DNA from: Ancylobacter polymorphus
GTDB taxonomy: Bacteria; Pseudomonadota; Alphaproteobacteria; Rhizobiales; Xanthobacteraceae
Assembly: GCF_030813495.1 (NCBI RefSeq)
Contig: NZ_JAUSUI010000001.1
Coordinates: 310,001 to 374,000, forward strand
DNA: 64,000 bases
Direction: 5' to 3'
The notes below the pieces were generated by a model that had not been told where the DNA came from, did not search any database, and worked only from the letters and a program-made list of their open reading frames with translations. Both the position numbers and the translations under genes were made by a program. Shown here in pieces: positions 37,187 to 46,153 of this stretch. Numbering within the stretch: the first letter of the stretch is position 1; every line of letters begins with the position of its first letter.

Positions 37187-37925
37187 CGGCCTCACCGTCT
37201 TCGACAATCGCGCCTTCCAAGGTCGGCGCCTCGCCCGTCTCGGTGGCATCGAGCGGGGCCAGCCCCGACGCGCGAATCTCCGCGTCCGACCATCCCATCC
37301 GCGCCTGGGTAATACGCCACGACGGCATGCCGGCGGGGCGCTCGATCATGACCTTCAGCGCATCCGCCACTGGCACAAGCTCCGGGTCTGTCCGGAGCTT
37401 GGCGTCGATCTTCTGCCAAACGGTGGAAAGGGGTGCTCCCATCGACGGCTCCGGAATCATCCGGCAGTTGAGCTGCACCTCGCGGTACGGAACCGGAACG
37501 TTGCGCTCGACCTCCACCAGTACAGGGGCGCTGGTGAACCCGGCGTAGGCCCGGACTATCTCCCGATACAGATCCGCCCAGGTGTTGGCGGGATCGGCGA
37601 GCGCGTCGACGACCTGACGCCAAAGGAGGTCCATGCCGAAGCCGGCGCCGGCGTCGTTCATCGTCAGTTCCATGCCTTCGACCACCACGTTGCCGGGCGG
37701 GAGGATCATTTGGATGACGAGCTCGATAATCTGGTCGGCGGTGGAGCCGTAGAGGTCGCGCCCGCGCGGGTCGAACTTGATCGCGCCGGTATAGACGGCG
37801 ATCACCGGCTTCTCACCGAGGCGGTCCAGCGGCTCCTTTGGCGCGTTCAGAACCGCGCCGGCAGATGTCCGCCCTTCAAGCGCCTTGGCGAAGGCAATGC
37901 GCGAGACGGTGGCGACGAGGCTCAC
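37179..37925 (-). CDS. Phage structural protein, putative tail completion protein
   Basis: 248 residues from GTG 37925, whose codon overlaps the previous stop (GTGA). The middle (LELTMNDAGAGFGMDLLWRQVVD and TWADLYREIVRAY) is conserved in phages with this gene order, but no defined domain was recognised. Its place between head completion and baseplate genes suggests a tail completion or connector role. Confidence 0.65.
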   Translation of the reverse strand: MSLVATVSRIAFAKALEGRTSAGAVLNAPKEPLDRLGEKPVIAVYTGAIKFDPRGRDLYGSTADQIIELVIQMILPPGNVVVEGMELTMNDAGAGFGMDLLWRQVVDALADPANTWADLYREIVRAYAGFTSAPVLVEVERNVPVPYREVQLNCRMIPEPSMGAPLSTVWQKIDAKLRTDPELVPVADALKVMIERPAGMPSWRITQARMGWSDAEIRASGLAPLDATETGEAPTLEGAIVEDGEADD

Positions 37926-38329
37926 GGCGCGGGTTCCTTGACAGGGGTGCAGCGGAAGACCGTGCGGCCGAGCCCGTCGGGCTCCGGATCCTTGGCGACC
38001 TGCCACACCGGCGAGCCGATCCGCTCGACCAGCACGAAGCGATCGCCGCGACGCGGCATGAGGCCTAGACGGCTATCCGCAATGCTGATGTGGCAGAGGT
38101 CGGCAGAGATTTCCGCCGTGTCACCGTCGTTCCTGCCCGCATTTCGCAGCCGCGCGACAGCGGGCTGGATGTCGACGACCGCGTCGGTGATGTCGAAAGC
38201 GGGCCGGTCCGCATCGGCGCCTTGGCGCACGAATTTGCCGTCGGCGCGCGGCTCCACCCGCACGGTTTCGCCATAGAGGTCGTCGACGGCCTGAGAGACC
38301 ATCGCCTCGAACTCAGCGAATTTCTGCAT
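37922..38329 (-). CDS. Head-tail joining/attachment protein (FII-like)
   Basis: 135 residues: a helical start (QKFAEFEAMVSQAVDDLYGET) and a later beta-rich part (RFVLVERIGSPVWQVAKDP). Size and position after the capsid gene match lambda FII-like attachment proteins; the sequence support is modest. Confidence 0.6.
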   Translation of the reverse strand: MQKFAEFEAMVSQAVDDLYGETVRVEPRADGKFVRQGADADRPAFDITDAVVDIQPAVARLRNAGRNDGDTAEISADLCHISIADSRLGLMPRRGDRFVLVERIGSPVWQVAKDPEPDGLGRTVFRCTPVKEPAP

Positions 38330-38357
38330 GGGGGAGCCGCGCGCCGATCAACCGGGG

Positions 38358-39389
38358 TCAGGTCATACGACCGGACATGAGCACCCGGGGGCGGGTGCAG
38401 TAGTGGAGCACGTTCGTCTGGAACTCCATGTTGACGCCCTTGCCGTTGGGCATCTCCCACTGCTTCGCGTAGAGAGCCTGGCCGGGGCGGTTCACCGTCT
38501 CGATGTAGTCGGCCGGCGCATAGGCTGTGCGGAAGAGACCGGGCACGCCGAGCGGGACGAAGCGGACCTTGTCGCTGTCCACGCCGACATTGAATCCGCC
38601 GCGGTAGTTCGCCCACATGATGTTGAAGGCCGGGAATTCGCCCCAGACGCCGTTCTGGGGGTTCTCCGCATTCAGGAAGCCGGTGCGGAGGGTGGCGGCG
38701 GCCTCGTAGCCCTTGTACGTCTCGCGGATCTCCTTGTGCTGGATCAGCTTGTCGTAGAAGGCATCACCGGCAATCCCGAGGATGCCGTTGAACGGGAGCC
38801 CCCCGAGCGTGGCGCCCATGGCACGCATGAGGTCCGCGCTCTTCTGGCGCAGCACGCCGTCCGCCGGGTTGGGGTTGTCGAGGTCCCAATCCACCTCGGT
38901 CGCCTGCGTCTCGCCCATCTCGGTGAAGTAGTTGTAGAGGACCGACCCGTCCTTATCGAGCAGCTTGCCCTGGGTCACGACAGCGAGACGATGGTACTCC
39001 TCCGTCAGCGCGAAGGACTGCCGATGATCGGCAGCGCGCTCGGCGATCGATCCGATGAGGGTCTCCACGGCCGCCTCTTCGCCGAAGGCGCGGGCATTCT
39101 GCACCTCATCCGCATAGATCGCGTCGTCGCGCTGGAAGTGCGGGACGGTCAGCGTGCGCAGCGTGCGGCGAGCGCGACCGACGGTATCGCCGGGACCGCC
39201 ACGGGCACTGGCCGGGACGATCGAGATCTGGCCGTCCTTGTCCTTCTCGATTGCCACGCTGGTGGTCGGGATCGAGCGGGCGGTGAAGAGGTTGAGGCGG
39301 CTGATGTAGCCGGGGACGTAACGCACTTCACGCATCGCGTCGGTCAGGGTGGTGACCGAAAATGCGTCCTGCTGGAAAATGTCGAGCAT
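38358..39389 (-). CDS. Major capsid protein E (lambda gpE-like)
   Basis: 343 residues, the family's usual length. The pattern MLDIFQQDAFSVTTLTDAM, RRTLRTLTVPHFQRDDAI and the C-terminal MEFQTNVLHYCTRPRVLM is typical of lambda-type gpE. It forms the icosahedral head. It follows the decoration protein by 13 bases, the lambda order. Confidence 0.94.
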   Translation of the reverse strand: MLDIFQQDAFSVTTLTDAMREVRYVPGYISRLNLFTARSIPTTSVAIEKDKDGQISIVPASARGGPGDTVGRARRTLRTLTVPHFQRDDAIYADEVQNARAFGEEAAVETLIGSIAERAADHRQSFALTEEYHRLAVVTQGKLLDKDGSVLYNYFTEMGETQATEVDWDLDNPNPADGVLRQKSADLMRAMGATLGGLPFNGILGIAGDAFYDKLIQHKEIRETYKGYEAAATLRTGFLNAENPQNGVWGEFPAFNIMWANYRGGFNVGVDSDKVRFVPLGVPGLFRTAYAPADYIETVNRPGQALYAKQWEMPNGKGVNMEFQTNVLHYCTRPRVLMSGRMT

Positions 39390-39402
39390 CTTCAGTTCAC
39401 CT

Positions 39403-39777
39403 TCAGTTGCGTACGATGATGCCGGCGGCGGCGAGCTGGGTCGCCTTGGCGGTCTTCTTCGTGTCGTCGTTGACCGTCGCCTCGTAGGCGAGGCATTTGC
39501 CGTTCACTTCGGCGTCGCGAGTGATCGCAGCGACGCGCACGTCGGCGCTGGTCGCGTCGACGCCGTGGATCGGAAGGGCGACGCCGGTCTGGCTTCCATC
39601 CGAACCGGTGGCGGGCGAGGGGACGTACTTGCCCGACGCCGTGACCTTGCCGAGCACGGTGCCCGGCGCGACCTTGCCCGAACCGGACGCGATCACGATG
39701 GTGTCGCGCGAGCGGTGCCAATTGGCCTCGCTCATGACGAACTCGCCCGGGCGGGGACCTTCAGTGAGAACAGGCAT
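39403..39777 (-). CDS. Head decoration protein D
   Basis: 124 residues. MPVLTEGPRPGEFVMSEANW at the N-terminus and GTVLGKVTASGKYVP match lambda gpD-like decoration proteins, which cement the expanded capsid. It sits between the protease-scaffold and the capsid gene as in lambda. Confidence 0.92.
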   Translation of the reverse strand: MPVLTEGPRPGEFVMSEANWHRSRDTIVIASGSGKVAPGTVLGKVTASGKYVPSPATGSDGSQTGVALPIHGVDATSADVRVAAITRDAEVNGKCLAYEATVNDDTKKTAKATQLAAAGIIVRN

Positions 39778-39804
39778 GGAGGTTTCTCCGTGTGGGGGCG
39801 GGGT

Positions 39805-40200
39805 TCAGGCGGCGGTGGCGCCGCGCGCGGCGTTTGCCTGTGCGAAGGCGTTCTTCCACTGCGCGTTGATGGTGGCCTTGGAGGCAGCCTTGGCCTCGGG
39901 CGACGCGACATTGTCGCCCTCAGCCTTCCGCTGGCCGTAGTTCTCGGCCTGCGTCTGGGCGTTGGGCGCCGCCTGCGCGGCGGCCGGAGCGGCGGCGGGA
40001 GCAGCGGCCAGCATCGCCTTGGCGTCGGCCACCGGCATTTCGGTGTTGAAGGCGATGTGATTGGCGAGGGCCTCGCGCCCCTTCGCCTCATCGCAGTTCA
40101 TGATTTCGCCGATGCGCGCCTTGGTCGCCGTGGCGGCGTCACTAGCGATCTTCGCGGTGTCGACATTGGTGGTGTCGTCCGCCTTGGTCTTTTCAGCCAT
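39805..40200 (-). CDS. Nested scaffold protein (Nu3-like, internal start)
   Basis: An in-frame ATG at 40200 inside the protease gene, preceded by AAAGGA with 7-base spacing, would give a 131-residue protein equal to the protease C-terminus. Lambda makes its scaffold Nu3 this way from gene C. The helical, Ala- and Lys-rich sequence fits a scaffold. The internal start is inferred. Confidence 0.6.
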   Translation of the reverse strand: MAEKTKADDTTNVDTAKIASDAATATKARIGEIMNCDEAKGREALANHIAFNTEMPVADAKAMLAAAPAAAPAAAQAAPNAQTQAENYGQRKAEGDNVASPEAKAASKATINAQWKNAFAQANAARGATAA

Positions 40201-40866
40201 GGGAGGATCCTTTGGACTGGTTGCGACGGCGGACGAAGCCGCCTGCAGGGCCTCGCGGAGGTTCCACGAGTTCTTCTTCGCCAGCGCCACGGCCGACTTC
40301 GGCGCGTGCTGGTAGAGGGAGTAGTCGAAGGCGGTGGCCGCCTTGGCGGGCTTGGTCTCCGCCTTGGTGGCGAAGCCTTCGGCGACCGCCTGCTCGGCAG
40401 TGAGCCAGGTCTCGGCGAGCATCAGCGCGCGGCACTCGTCCTCGGATTTCCCACAGACGTCCGCGTAGATCCCGGCCAGCGAGACCGCTTCGGTTTCGAG
40501 GTACTCGATGCTTTTCTGGTGCTCGGCCGAGTTGCCAGACGTCCAAACCATGGGGTCATGGATCATCATGGTCGCGCCCTTGCGCATGATGATCTCGTCG
40601 CCGGCCATGGCGATAATCGAGGCGGCGGACGCCGCCATGCCCTCGATCGAGATCGTGACCTTGCCCTTGTGCATCGACAGGGCATTGAAGATCGCCTTGC
40701 CGTGCGAAACGTACCCGCCGCCGGAGTTGAGGCGGCAGGTTACATCCGCGTCGCGGCCGATCTCGGCGAGCGCCTCGAGCACCTCTTTGTCGGTGAACCC
40801 GTCTTCCCAGAAGGAATCGCCGACGAACCCGGTGAGCACGAGCTCACCGTTCACCAGTACAGCCAT
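39805..40866 (-). CDS. ClpP-like head maturation protease (lambda C-like)
   Basis: 353 residues from ATG 40866. The ClpP/S49 fold is evident: LNSGGGYVSHGKAIFNAL, then GMAASAASIIAMAGDEI (Ser80 nucleophile) and MIHDP with His103. It should process the scaffold and capsid during head maturation. The C-terminal third is charged and Ala/Pro-rich and serves as scaffold; see the nested gene below. Confidence 0.9.
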   Translation of the reverse strand: MAVLVNGELVLTGFVGDSFWEDGFTDKEVLEALAEIGRDADVTCRLNSGGGYVSHGKAIFNALSMHKGKVTISIEGMAASAASIIAMAGDEIIMRKGATMMIHDPMVWTSGNSAEHQKSIEYLETEAVSLAGIYADVCGKSEDECRALMLAETWLTAEQAVAEGFATKAETKPAKAATAFDYSLYQHAPKSAVALAKKNSWNLREALQAASSAVATSPKDPPMAEKTKADDTTNVDTAKIASDAATATKARIGEIMNCDEAKGREALANHIAFNTEMPVADAKAMLAAAPAAAPAAAQAAPNAQTQAENYGQRKAEGDNVASPEAKAASKATINAQWKNAFAQANAARGATAA

Positions 40867-40877
40867 AGGTGGACCTT

Positions 40878-41168
40878 TCAGACCTTGAAGGGGTCGTAGC
40901 CGGGCGGGCAGGGGCGCGACCCAGCCTGAATGGCGAACCGGCGCGGGCCGCGGCCTTGCTTCGCCATGCACTCGGATTCGAGCCGTTCAATTAGCCGGCC
41001 GAACTCTTTGATGTCGGTTCGATTGAACCAGGTCTCCCGGTCACGGAACGAGACCTTTTCGACCGCCGCGCCGGCGACCATTCGCATGTAGGCGGGGCGC
41101 ATCGCCTGCAGCGCGGAGCATGGATCGTACTCGGCGGCCCCGAAGAGCGCTTCGTAGTCGATCGCCAT
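40878..41168 (-). CDS. Head-tail connector gpW-like protein
   Basis: 96 residues. The part VEKVSFRDRETWFNRTDIKEFGRLIERLE matches the small lambda gpW-type connectors that bind below the portal. It lies between the portal and the protease, not before the portal as in lambda, a small reordering. Confidence 0.65.
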   Translation of the reverse strand: MAIDYEALFGAAEYDPCSALQAMRPAYMRMVAGAAVEKVSFRDRETWFNRTDIKEFGRLIERLESECMAKQGRGPRRFAIQAGSRPCPPGYDPFKV

Positions 41169-41170
41169 GA

Positions 41171-41611
41171 TCAGTCGATCTTCTCGACGGACACATCGCC
41201 GTCACCGGCGTGAAGATCGGCGATCTTCTTGGCGGCCGCGCGCGAGGTGAAGGTCACCGCGATATCGCGATCGGCGTTCCAGCCCGGGACCGGACCAGCA
41301 TCACAATAGAAGGCAACCTCGCGATGCCGATCGATCCGCTGCACGCGAAAACCGCGCGAATTGGCCGCCGCATCGGCCTCTGCCTTGGCCTTGGCTTCCG
41401 CCTCGGCGACGGCAGCTTTCCTGGCAGCCTCAGCTTGGGCGACCGTTTCGGCTTCAGCGTCGGCTCGCGCCTTGGCATCGGCCTCCGCATTGGCCTTGGC
41501 CTTGGCTTCCTCGTCCGCCTTGGCCTTGGCTTCCGCCTCGGCCTTCTCGCGGGCCGCTGCCTCTGCCTTGGCCGCAGCGGCAGCAGCCTTCAGTTCTTCC
41601 CGGGTCGCCAT
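41171..41611 (-). CDS. Alanine/lysine-rich coiled-coil head protein
   Basis: 146 residues. Residues 8-82 are low-complexity Ala, Lys and Glu repeats (EAKAKADEEAKAKANAEADA) that should form one long helix. The C-terminal 55 residues form a small folded domain (GFRVQRIDRHREVAFYCD). It could be an internal scaffold or DNA-facing head protein. No family recognised; the repeat makes length variation between relatives likely. Confidence 0.6.
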   Translation of the reverse strand: MATREELKAAAAAAKAEAAAREKAEAEAKAKADEEAKAKANAEADAKARADAEAETVAQAEAARKAAVAEAEAKAKAEADAAANSRGFRVQRIDRHREVAFYCDAGPVPGWNADRDIAVTFTSRAAAKKIADLHAGDGDVSVEKID

Positions 41612-41620
41612 CGTGATCTC

Positions 41621-43213
41621 CTAATCTTCGGGGACGAAGGAGGGGTTGTCGCTCTTGTCCTCGTCGTCGCCCTGCTCATCGCGATTGAATTCTGCGCCCG
41701 GATCCTGGGGAGCATGGGGATCGGGCAAGCCAAGCTTCAGCGCAGCGTCCTTCTCGCGCTTGCGCTGACGAAGCTCGTCGTCCGGGTCGATGCCGAGAGC
41801 TTCCGAGATCCGGCTCAACGACATCACGCCCATGTTCTTGTAGGTTTCGTAGGCGCGGGCGGACTTCAGCTCATCGGCCTGCGGCTGCGCTGGGCCGTTC
41901 CACTGCGCGCTGCAGGCCTCGGACTTGTTGGCGAGGAACGCCTCATAGCCGCCGGGGAAGGTCAGGCGACCGGAGCCAATCTCGTCTTCGAGCCATGCCT
42001 CATAGACCGCCTGGCAGAAGGGCTTCACGATGAAGGCGCGTCGGCGCAGCACCACATTCCAGTTCACCGCCGTGTCCATGCGGACGGACGAATAGGTGGC
42101 CTTGCGGGAATCCAACGTGCCGGCGGTGTAGGTGACGCCGGCAACGAGGCAGAGCTCGCGCAGCAACCAGCCCATGAACTCGTCGTAGGCCGCGCTCGCC
42201 GAGGTCGACTCGTGGAACTGCAGCTCCTCGTTCGGGAAGAGGTGCCCGATCCGACCGTTCTTGTTGAGATCGATCTTCTCGCTCTCGTACCAATTGCTGC
42301 GAGCATCAGCGTATTGCGCGAGGTTGAGCTCGAGCCCCTCGTCGCCGGTCATCAGGCCCTCGTAGGCCCGGATCCCGGACAGGTCGGACTTGATGGTCGC
42401 GGCGAAGATGGTCTGGATCAGCGCCTTGGTGAGCGTGGCGTCAGAGAACTGATCGATCTGCCGAACGACCTTCAGGACCGGCGCGAGCGGAGAGATGCCG
42501 CGATAGGTCTGCAAGCCGGGCTCGAAGACATGGATGACCCGCTGGCGCCCGTCGCGGTCATAGGCGGCGTAGTCGCGATCGACCCGAATGCCCCACCGAT
42601 CGGCGATTTGGATATTGTAGCTCTGCGGACAGCCCAGTGCGTCGACGGTGACGCCGTCGAACTGCCGCACGCCATCACTCTTCCGGGTCAGCCGCGACGC
42701 CGGCAGCAGGGACACCTTCGAGAAGGATCCGCCGCGCCGGCGCTGGAAGATCGGCAGCAAGGCGAGTATCTCGCCATACCAGAACCAGCCTTTGTAGGCG
42801 GCGTCCTGCTGCTGGCCGAAGCTCATCCGGCCGCCGGCGTCGCATTCGCGTGGCGTATTTGCCCAGGCGTAGAAGCGTCGCTCAACCATCCGTGCCCAAT
42901 TCGCGCCGGCGTCCTCGGTCCAACCGAGGGCGTCAACATCGGGTTGGCAGGACAGGGTGAGCCCGGTGCCGACCACTGCCGAGGATGACTGGTCGACGAT
43001 TCCAGCGATGAAGCCGGAGTTCTGGTAGGCGTCGATCGTACGCGCAGCCGATTGCTGCCACGCGGCGCGCACGTCCTGCGCCGTCTCCCGCAGTGCGGGC
43101 ATCCATGACCGGAAGAACGGCGAGGCATTGTTTCGGAAATACGCCGTTGCGGGGGCCCGAGACGGCGCTGCCGCAGCCGCCGTCTTCTTCGCAAGCGGCC
43201 AGAACCTCACCAT
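41621..43213 (-). CDS. Portal protein (lambda gpB family)
   Basis: 530 residues. The pattern NNASPFFRSWMPALRETAQDVR, GLTLSCQPDVDALG and the later IQTIFAATIKSD identifies the lambda-like portal family. It forms the dodecameric DNA channel. It overlaps the TerL gene by 7 bases. Confidence 0.93.
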   Translation of the reverse strand: MVRFWPLAKKTAAAAAPSRAPATAYFRNNASPFFRSWMPALRETAQDVRAAWQQSAARTIDAYQNSGFIAGIVDQSSSAVVGTGLTLSCQPDVDALGWTEDAGANWARMVERRFYAWANTPRECDAGGRMSFGQQQDAAYKGWFWYGEILALLPIFQRRRGGSFSKVSLLPASRLTRKSDGVRQFDGVTVDALGCPQSYNIQIADRWGIRVDRDYAAYDRDGRQRVIHVFEPGLQTYRGISPLAPVLKVVRQIDQFSDATLTKALIQTIFAATIKSDLSGIRAYEGLMTGDEGLELNLAQYADARSNWYESEKIDLNKNGRIGHLFPNEELQFHESTSASAAYDEFMGWLLRELCLVAGVTYTAGTLDSRKATYSSVRMDTAVNWNVVLRRRAFIVKPFCQAVYEAWLEDEIGSGRLTFPGGYEAFLANKSEACSAQWNGPAQPQADELKSARAYETYKNMGVMSLSRISEALGIDPDDELRQRKREKDAALKLGLPDPHAPQDPGAEFNRDEQGDDEDKSDNPSFVPED

Positions 43214-45042
43214 TTCTTCCTTCCAAGAGCTTCGCGCAGAGCGGCGTTCGGGTCGGGCCTGGGCGCGTCTGGCGCGCTCAATTCGGCTTCGCGCCGGTCG
43301 AAGTCGAACCGGCAGATGTTCCGGACCGCGATCGCGTAGCAGGAGCCGTCGAGGGCCTCGGCCTGGCGGTTGCCGATGCGAACAAACTTCGTGGTCACAC
43401 GGCCGTTCTTGATCTCGACCTTGCGGCGCTCGGACGTGAACTGGACGAAGAATTCATGCGGCAGCACGTCGGCGAACTGCAGGGCGCCCGGGTCTCCCGG
43501 CTCAGTCTGCGTCGACGTGATCAGGTCCATCTTGATGCCGTCGACGCCGACGATGTGGAGCCGGGCACCGGCGCGGCGGGCGCGCTTCGAGGTGGTGGCC
43601 TTGATGTAGGGGCGAGGGCCCTCGTCGCCTTTGATCGCGACGACCTTGCGCGGGGTGCGCGGGCCGCAGAAATCGTAGACGGCCTGCGTCCGGTTGCCGT
43701 CGCCTGAATCGATCGCGGTGGCCTCGATCCCAATCTGCCCGCCGAGTGGGTGCTTCCACTTGGTGAGCAGGATGGCGTCGAGCTCGTTCCACAGCAGCGA
43801 TTCCGCGCCCGTGTCGCCGCGCAAGACCTCGTGGCCGAGGAACCAGCGTTGGTCACGCGACCAGCCGAGGAAGACGATCTCTAGCCGATCCGGCTGAACG
43901 TCGACGCCGACCGTGATGTAGAGGACCAGCGCCGGGATCCGGACGTCCCAGCGCTGGGCCTCCTCGTCCCACTTCAGGCCGAAGTTGCCCGCCCTGGCCA
44001 TCAGGTGGTGTTCGTTGATCTGGTCGAGAGTTGTCGACCACGGCAGGCCTTCGACGGTGTTGCGGAACGGCTGGAGACCAGACGGCCCGGCAGCCTTCGC
44101 CGCCACGAACTTCTCGGCAAGCGTTCCCCACCCGGCCGTCGGCTGTAGCGAGATCAGGGCATTCATCTTGAAGCCGGCGTGCTCCGGCACTTCCGGCTTC
44201 GTCCGCTTCCACTCGCCGTTCTCGACCATCTCGGCCTTGAAACGGTGCTCGTTGGTGCCCGCGCAGTGAGGGCAGACGACCACGGCTTCCCGCGGCTTGT
44301 CCTTCGGCCAGTCGACGTGCGCCCAGAGCATCTCGAAGAAGACGCCACACTGCGTGCAGGGCACCTCGAAGATCCGCTGGTCGCTCTCCTGGTAGCCCTT
44401 CCAGATGAAGCTCTCGCCCTCGCCGACCGGGGTCGAGCCGCGGATGAACTTCTGGTCGGGGAACGACGCCGCGCGGTTCTCGCCGAGCGTGACGGGATCA
44501 CCTTCCTTGGTGACCACCATGCCGTCGACTTCGTCCCAATAGATTTTGCGCGCCCGATGCGAGCGCATGTTGCGCGGCGCATTCGTGCCGAGCACCTTGA
44601 GCGTTCCACCGCCAGTGAACGAGCGGACGGTGAGGGTGTTCCTGCCATCGAAGCGGCCAACGCGCATCTCCGCCTGCAGGGCCGGTGAGTTGCGGAAGCC
44701 GGGATCGATGTCCTCGACCATGATCTTCCGCGCGTCCTCATCGGTCGGGACGTAGACGATCACGGAGGTCGGATCGTTCGCGGCGTCGGCGCCGATGCTC
44801 GCGGCGAGGAGGGTGGTGTAGCCGACCTGAATCGGCTTCACGATGGTGACGCGGGTGTGGACGCGATCGCCCATCACGTCCGCGATTTCGCGCTGGAACT
44901 TCCAGAGCTTGAACCGCCGGAGCGTGCCCGCGCTGTCGATGTAAAAGTTGCCGGCAATCCAGTCCGATGACACGAGCACCGGCGGAGGACGGAACCCTCG
45001 CGCGGCGCCCAGCAGCGCCGCCTTGAGAGCCTCAGTCGACAT
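43207..45042 (-). CDS. Terminase large subunit (lambda gpA/GpA family)
   Basis: 611 residues from ATG 45042. ATPase motifs are in the N-terminal half (PIQVGYTTLLAASIGADAAND and IYWDEVDGM as Walker B). A zinc-finger-like CTQCGVFFEMLW / CPHCAG and a C-terminal nuclease region (IGIEATAIDSGDGNRTQAVY with catalytic acidic residues) follow. It packages DNA from concatemers, probably by cos-type cutting, the usual mode of this family. Confidence 0.93.
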   Translation of the reverse strand: MSTEALKAALLGAARGFRPPPVLVSSDWIAGNFYIDSAGTLRRFKLWKFQREIADVMGDRVHTRVTIVKPIQVGYTTLLAASIGADAANDPTSVIVYVPTDEDARKIMVEDIDPGFRNSPALQAEMRVGRFDGRNTLTVRSFTGGGTLKVLGTNAPRNMRSHRARKIYWDEVDGMVVTKEGDPVTLGENRAASFPDQKFIRGSTPVGEGESFIWKGYQESDQRIFEVPCTQCGVFFEMLWAHVDWPKDKPREAVVVCPHCAGTNEHRFKAEMVENGEWKRTKPEVPEHAGFKMNALISLQPTAGWGTLAEKFVAAKAAGPSGLQPFRNTVEGLPWSTTLDQINEHHLMARAGNFGLKWDEEAQRWDVRIPALVLYITVGVDVQPDRLEIVFLGWSRDQRWFLGHEVLRGDTGAESLLWNELDAILLTKWKHPLGGQIGIEATAIDSGDGNRTQAVYDFCGPRTPRKVVAIKGDEGPRPYIKATTSKRARRAGARLHIVGVDGIKMDLITSTQTEPGDPGALQFADVLPHEFFVQFTSERRKVEIKNGRVTTKFVRIGNRQAEALDGSCYAIAVRNICRFDFDRREAELSAPDAPRPDPNAALREALGRKKW

Positions 45043-45604
45043 CCGGCTGCAAGTCCTGCTTCTCAGCACCGGGCACGGGGCCGGTGCCACCGATCTCGTC
45101 GGCGATTTCCTCGAGCGCCTCTCGGCAGACGGCCGCGATCTGCTCTCCCTCATGGGAGGTCAGGTGCGGAAGGGCGAAGCGGATCCGTGAGGTCAGCCCC
45201 AGCAGCGTGCCCTTGGTCTTGGTGGCGATGCGGGTCCAGCCGTCCTTCACCTCCTCGAAGGTAAGCACGGTGCGCATCTCCCTCTGAAGAGCGAGCTGCT
45301 CTCGCTGCTTCTGGACCGCCGTCAGTTCGGCGCGCTCGTCGGTCAGCGACTTTCCCGTGGGCGTGCCGGCGCGGCCGGTCGCCTGATCGCGCAGGTGCCG
45401 GTGATACCGGTGCAGGCTGTCGAGGAGCCGATACTGTCCGCGATGCGTGCGAGCGAGGACACCGCGCGCAGCGAGATCAAGCATGGTCCGGCGGCTCATG
45501 CCCAGAATGACCGCCATTTGCGCGCCGGTGACCACCTCTGGCAGCGTGGCGAGAAACTCTTCGCTCTCGAGGCGCTGCTCGCCCTTCGGGGTGCCCTTCG
45601 GCAT
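45032..45604 (-). CDS. Terminase small subunit (Nu1-like)
   Basis: 190 residues. An N-terminal helix-turn-helix (VVTGAQMAVILGMSRRTMLDLAARG, residues 24-50) gives DNA recognition, as in Nu1; the C-terminal part contacts the large subunit. It overlaps TerL by 11 bases. It should recognise the packaging site upstream. Confidence 0.82.
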   Translation of the reverse strand: MPKGTPKGEQRLESEEFLATLPEVVTGAQMAVILGMSRRTMLDLAARGVLARTHRGQYRLLDSLHRYHRHLRDQATGRAGTPTGKSLTDERAELTAVQKQREQLALQREMRTVLTFEEVKDGWTRIATKTKGTLLGLTSRIRFALPHLTSHEGEQIAAVCREALEEIADEIGGTGPVPGAEKQDLQPDVD

Positions 45605-45607
45605 CGG

Positions 45608-46153
45608 TCAGGTCTCGAAGACCTTCGCAACGTGACGCAGCGCGCGCGCGGCGAGGTCGCTCTCGACGAGACGCTCCATCGCCGGGCGTGCCGGCATGTC
45701 CGGACGCAGCAGTTCGTTCGGGAGCAGGGGGCCCCACACTTTCCGGATGGGGAAGCGCCCCTTGCCGGTGCGGCGGTAGATGCGCCCGCCAAAACGCGGC
45801 ACGATGAACGTGCCCTCATAGGTCTTGCTGTTCCAATCCTCGGCCGAGGCACCGGGAGCGGAGCGGGACCAAGAGCGAGAGGTCAGCTCGCCGAGGGGGA
45901 CGCTCTGGTCGCGCACCTGCAGCCGGCCAACGATGCTGCCGCTCGTGAAGCGGATGCGCGTGGCGCCGCCGACGCGCCCGCCCGGGAGCTTGGTCTGCGC
46001 CGAGAGCAAGGTGACGGCCTGACGCTCCTGCAGACGCAGGTGCTCGCCCATCGCACGCGACAGCCCGCGCTTCATCTCTGGTGTGTTGCGCAGGGCAAGC
46101 GCCAGGGTGGCCAGCGCCTTTCGGCCTGCCTTGTCGACCTTGAACTCGATCAT
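45608..46153 (-). CDS. Minor tail Z-like phage protein
   Basis: 181 residues from ATG 46153. YEGTFIVPRFGGRIYRRTGKGRFPIRKVWGP resembles the conserved strip of lambda minor tail protein Z. Its place before the terminase genes is unusual for a tail protein; it could be recruited as a head or tail completion factor. Confidence 0.55.
   Translation of the reverse strand: MIEFKVDKAGRKALATLALALRNTPEMKRGLSRAMGEHLRLQERQAVTLLSAQTKLPGGRVGGATRIRFTSGSIVGRLQVRDQSVPLGELTSRSWSRSAPGASAEDWNSKTYEGTFIVPRFGGRIYRRTGKGRFPIRKVWGPLLPNELLRPDMPARPAMERLVESDLAARALRHVAKVFET

Noticed and set aside
41210-42988. A 592-codon plus-strand frame over the portal gene
   Set aside because: Shadow of the portal and coiled-coil genes; low-complexity translation without family features.
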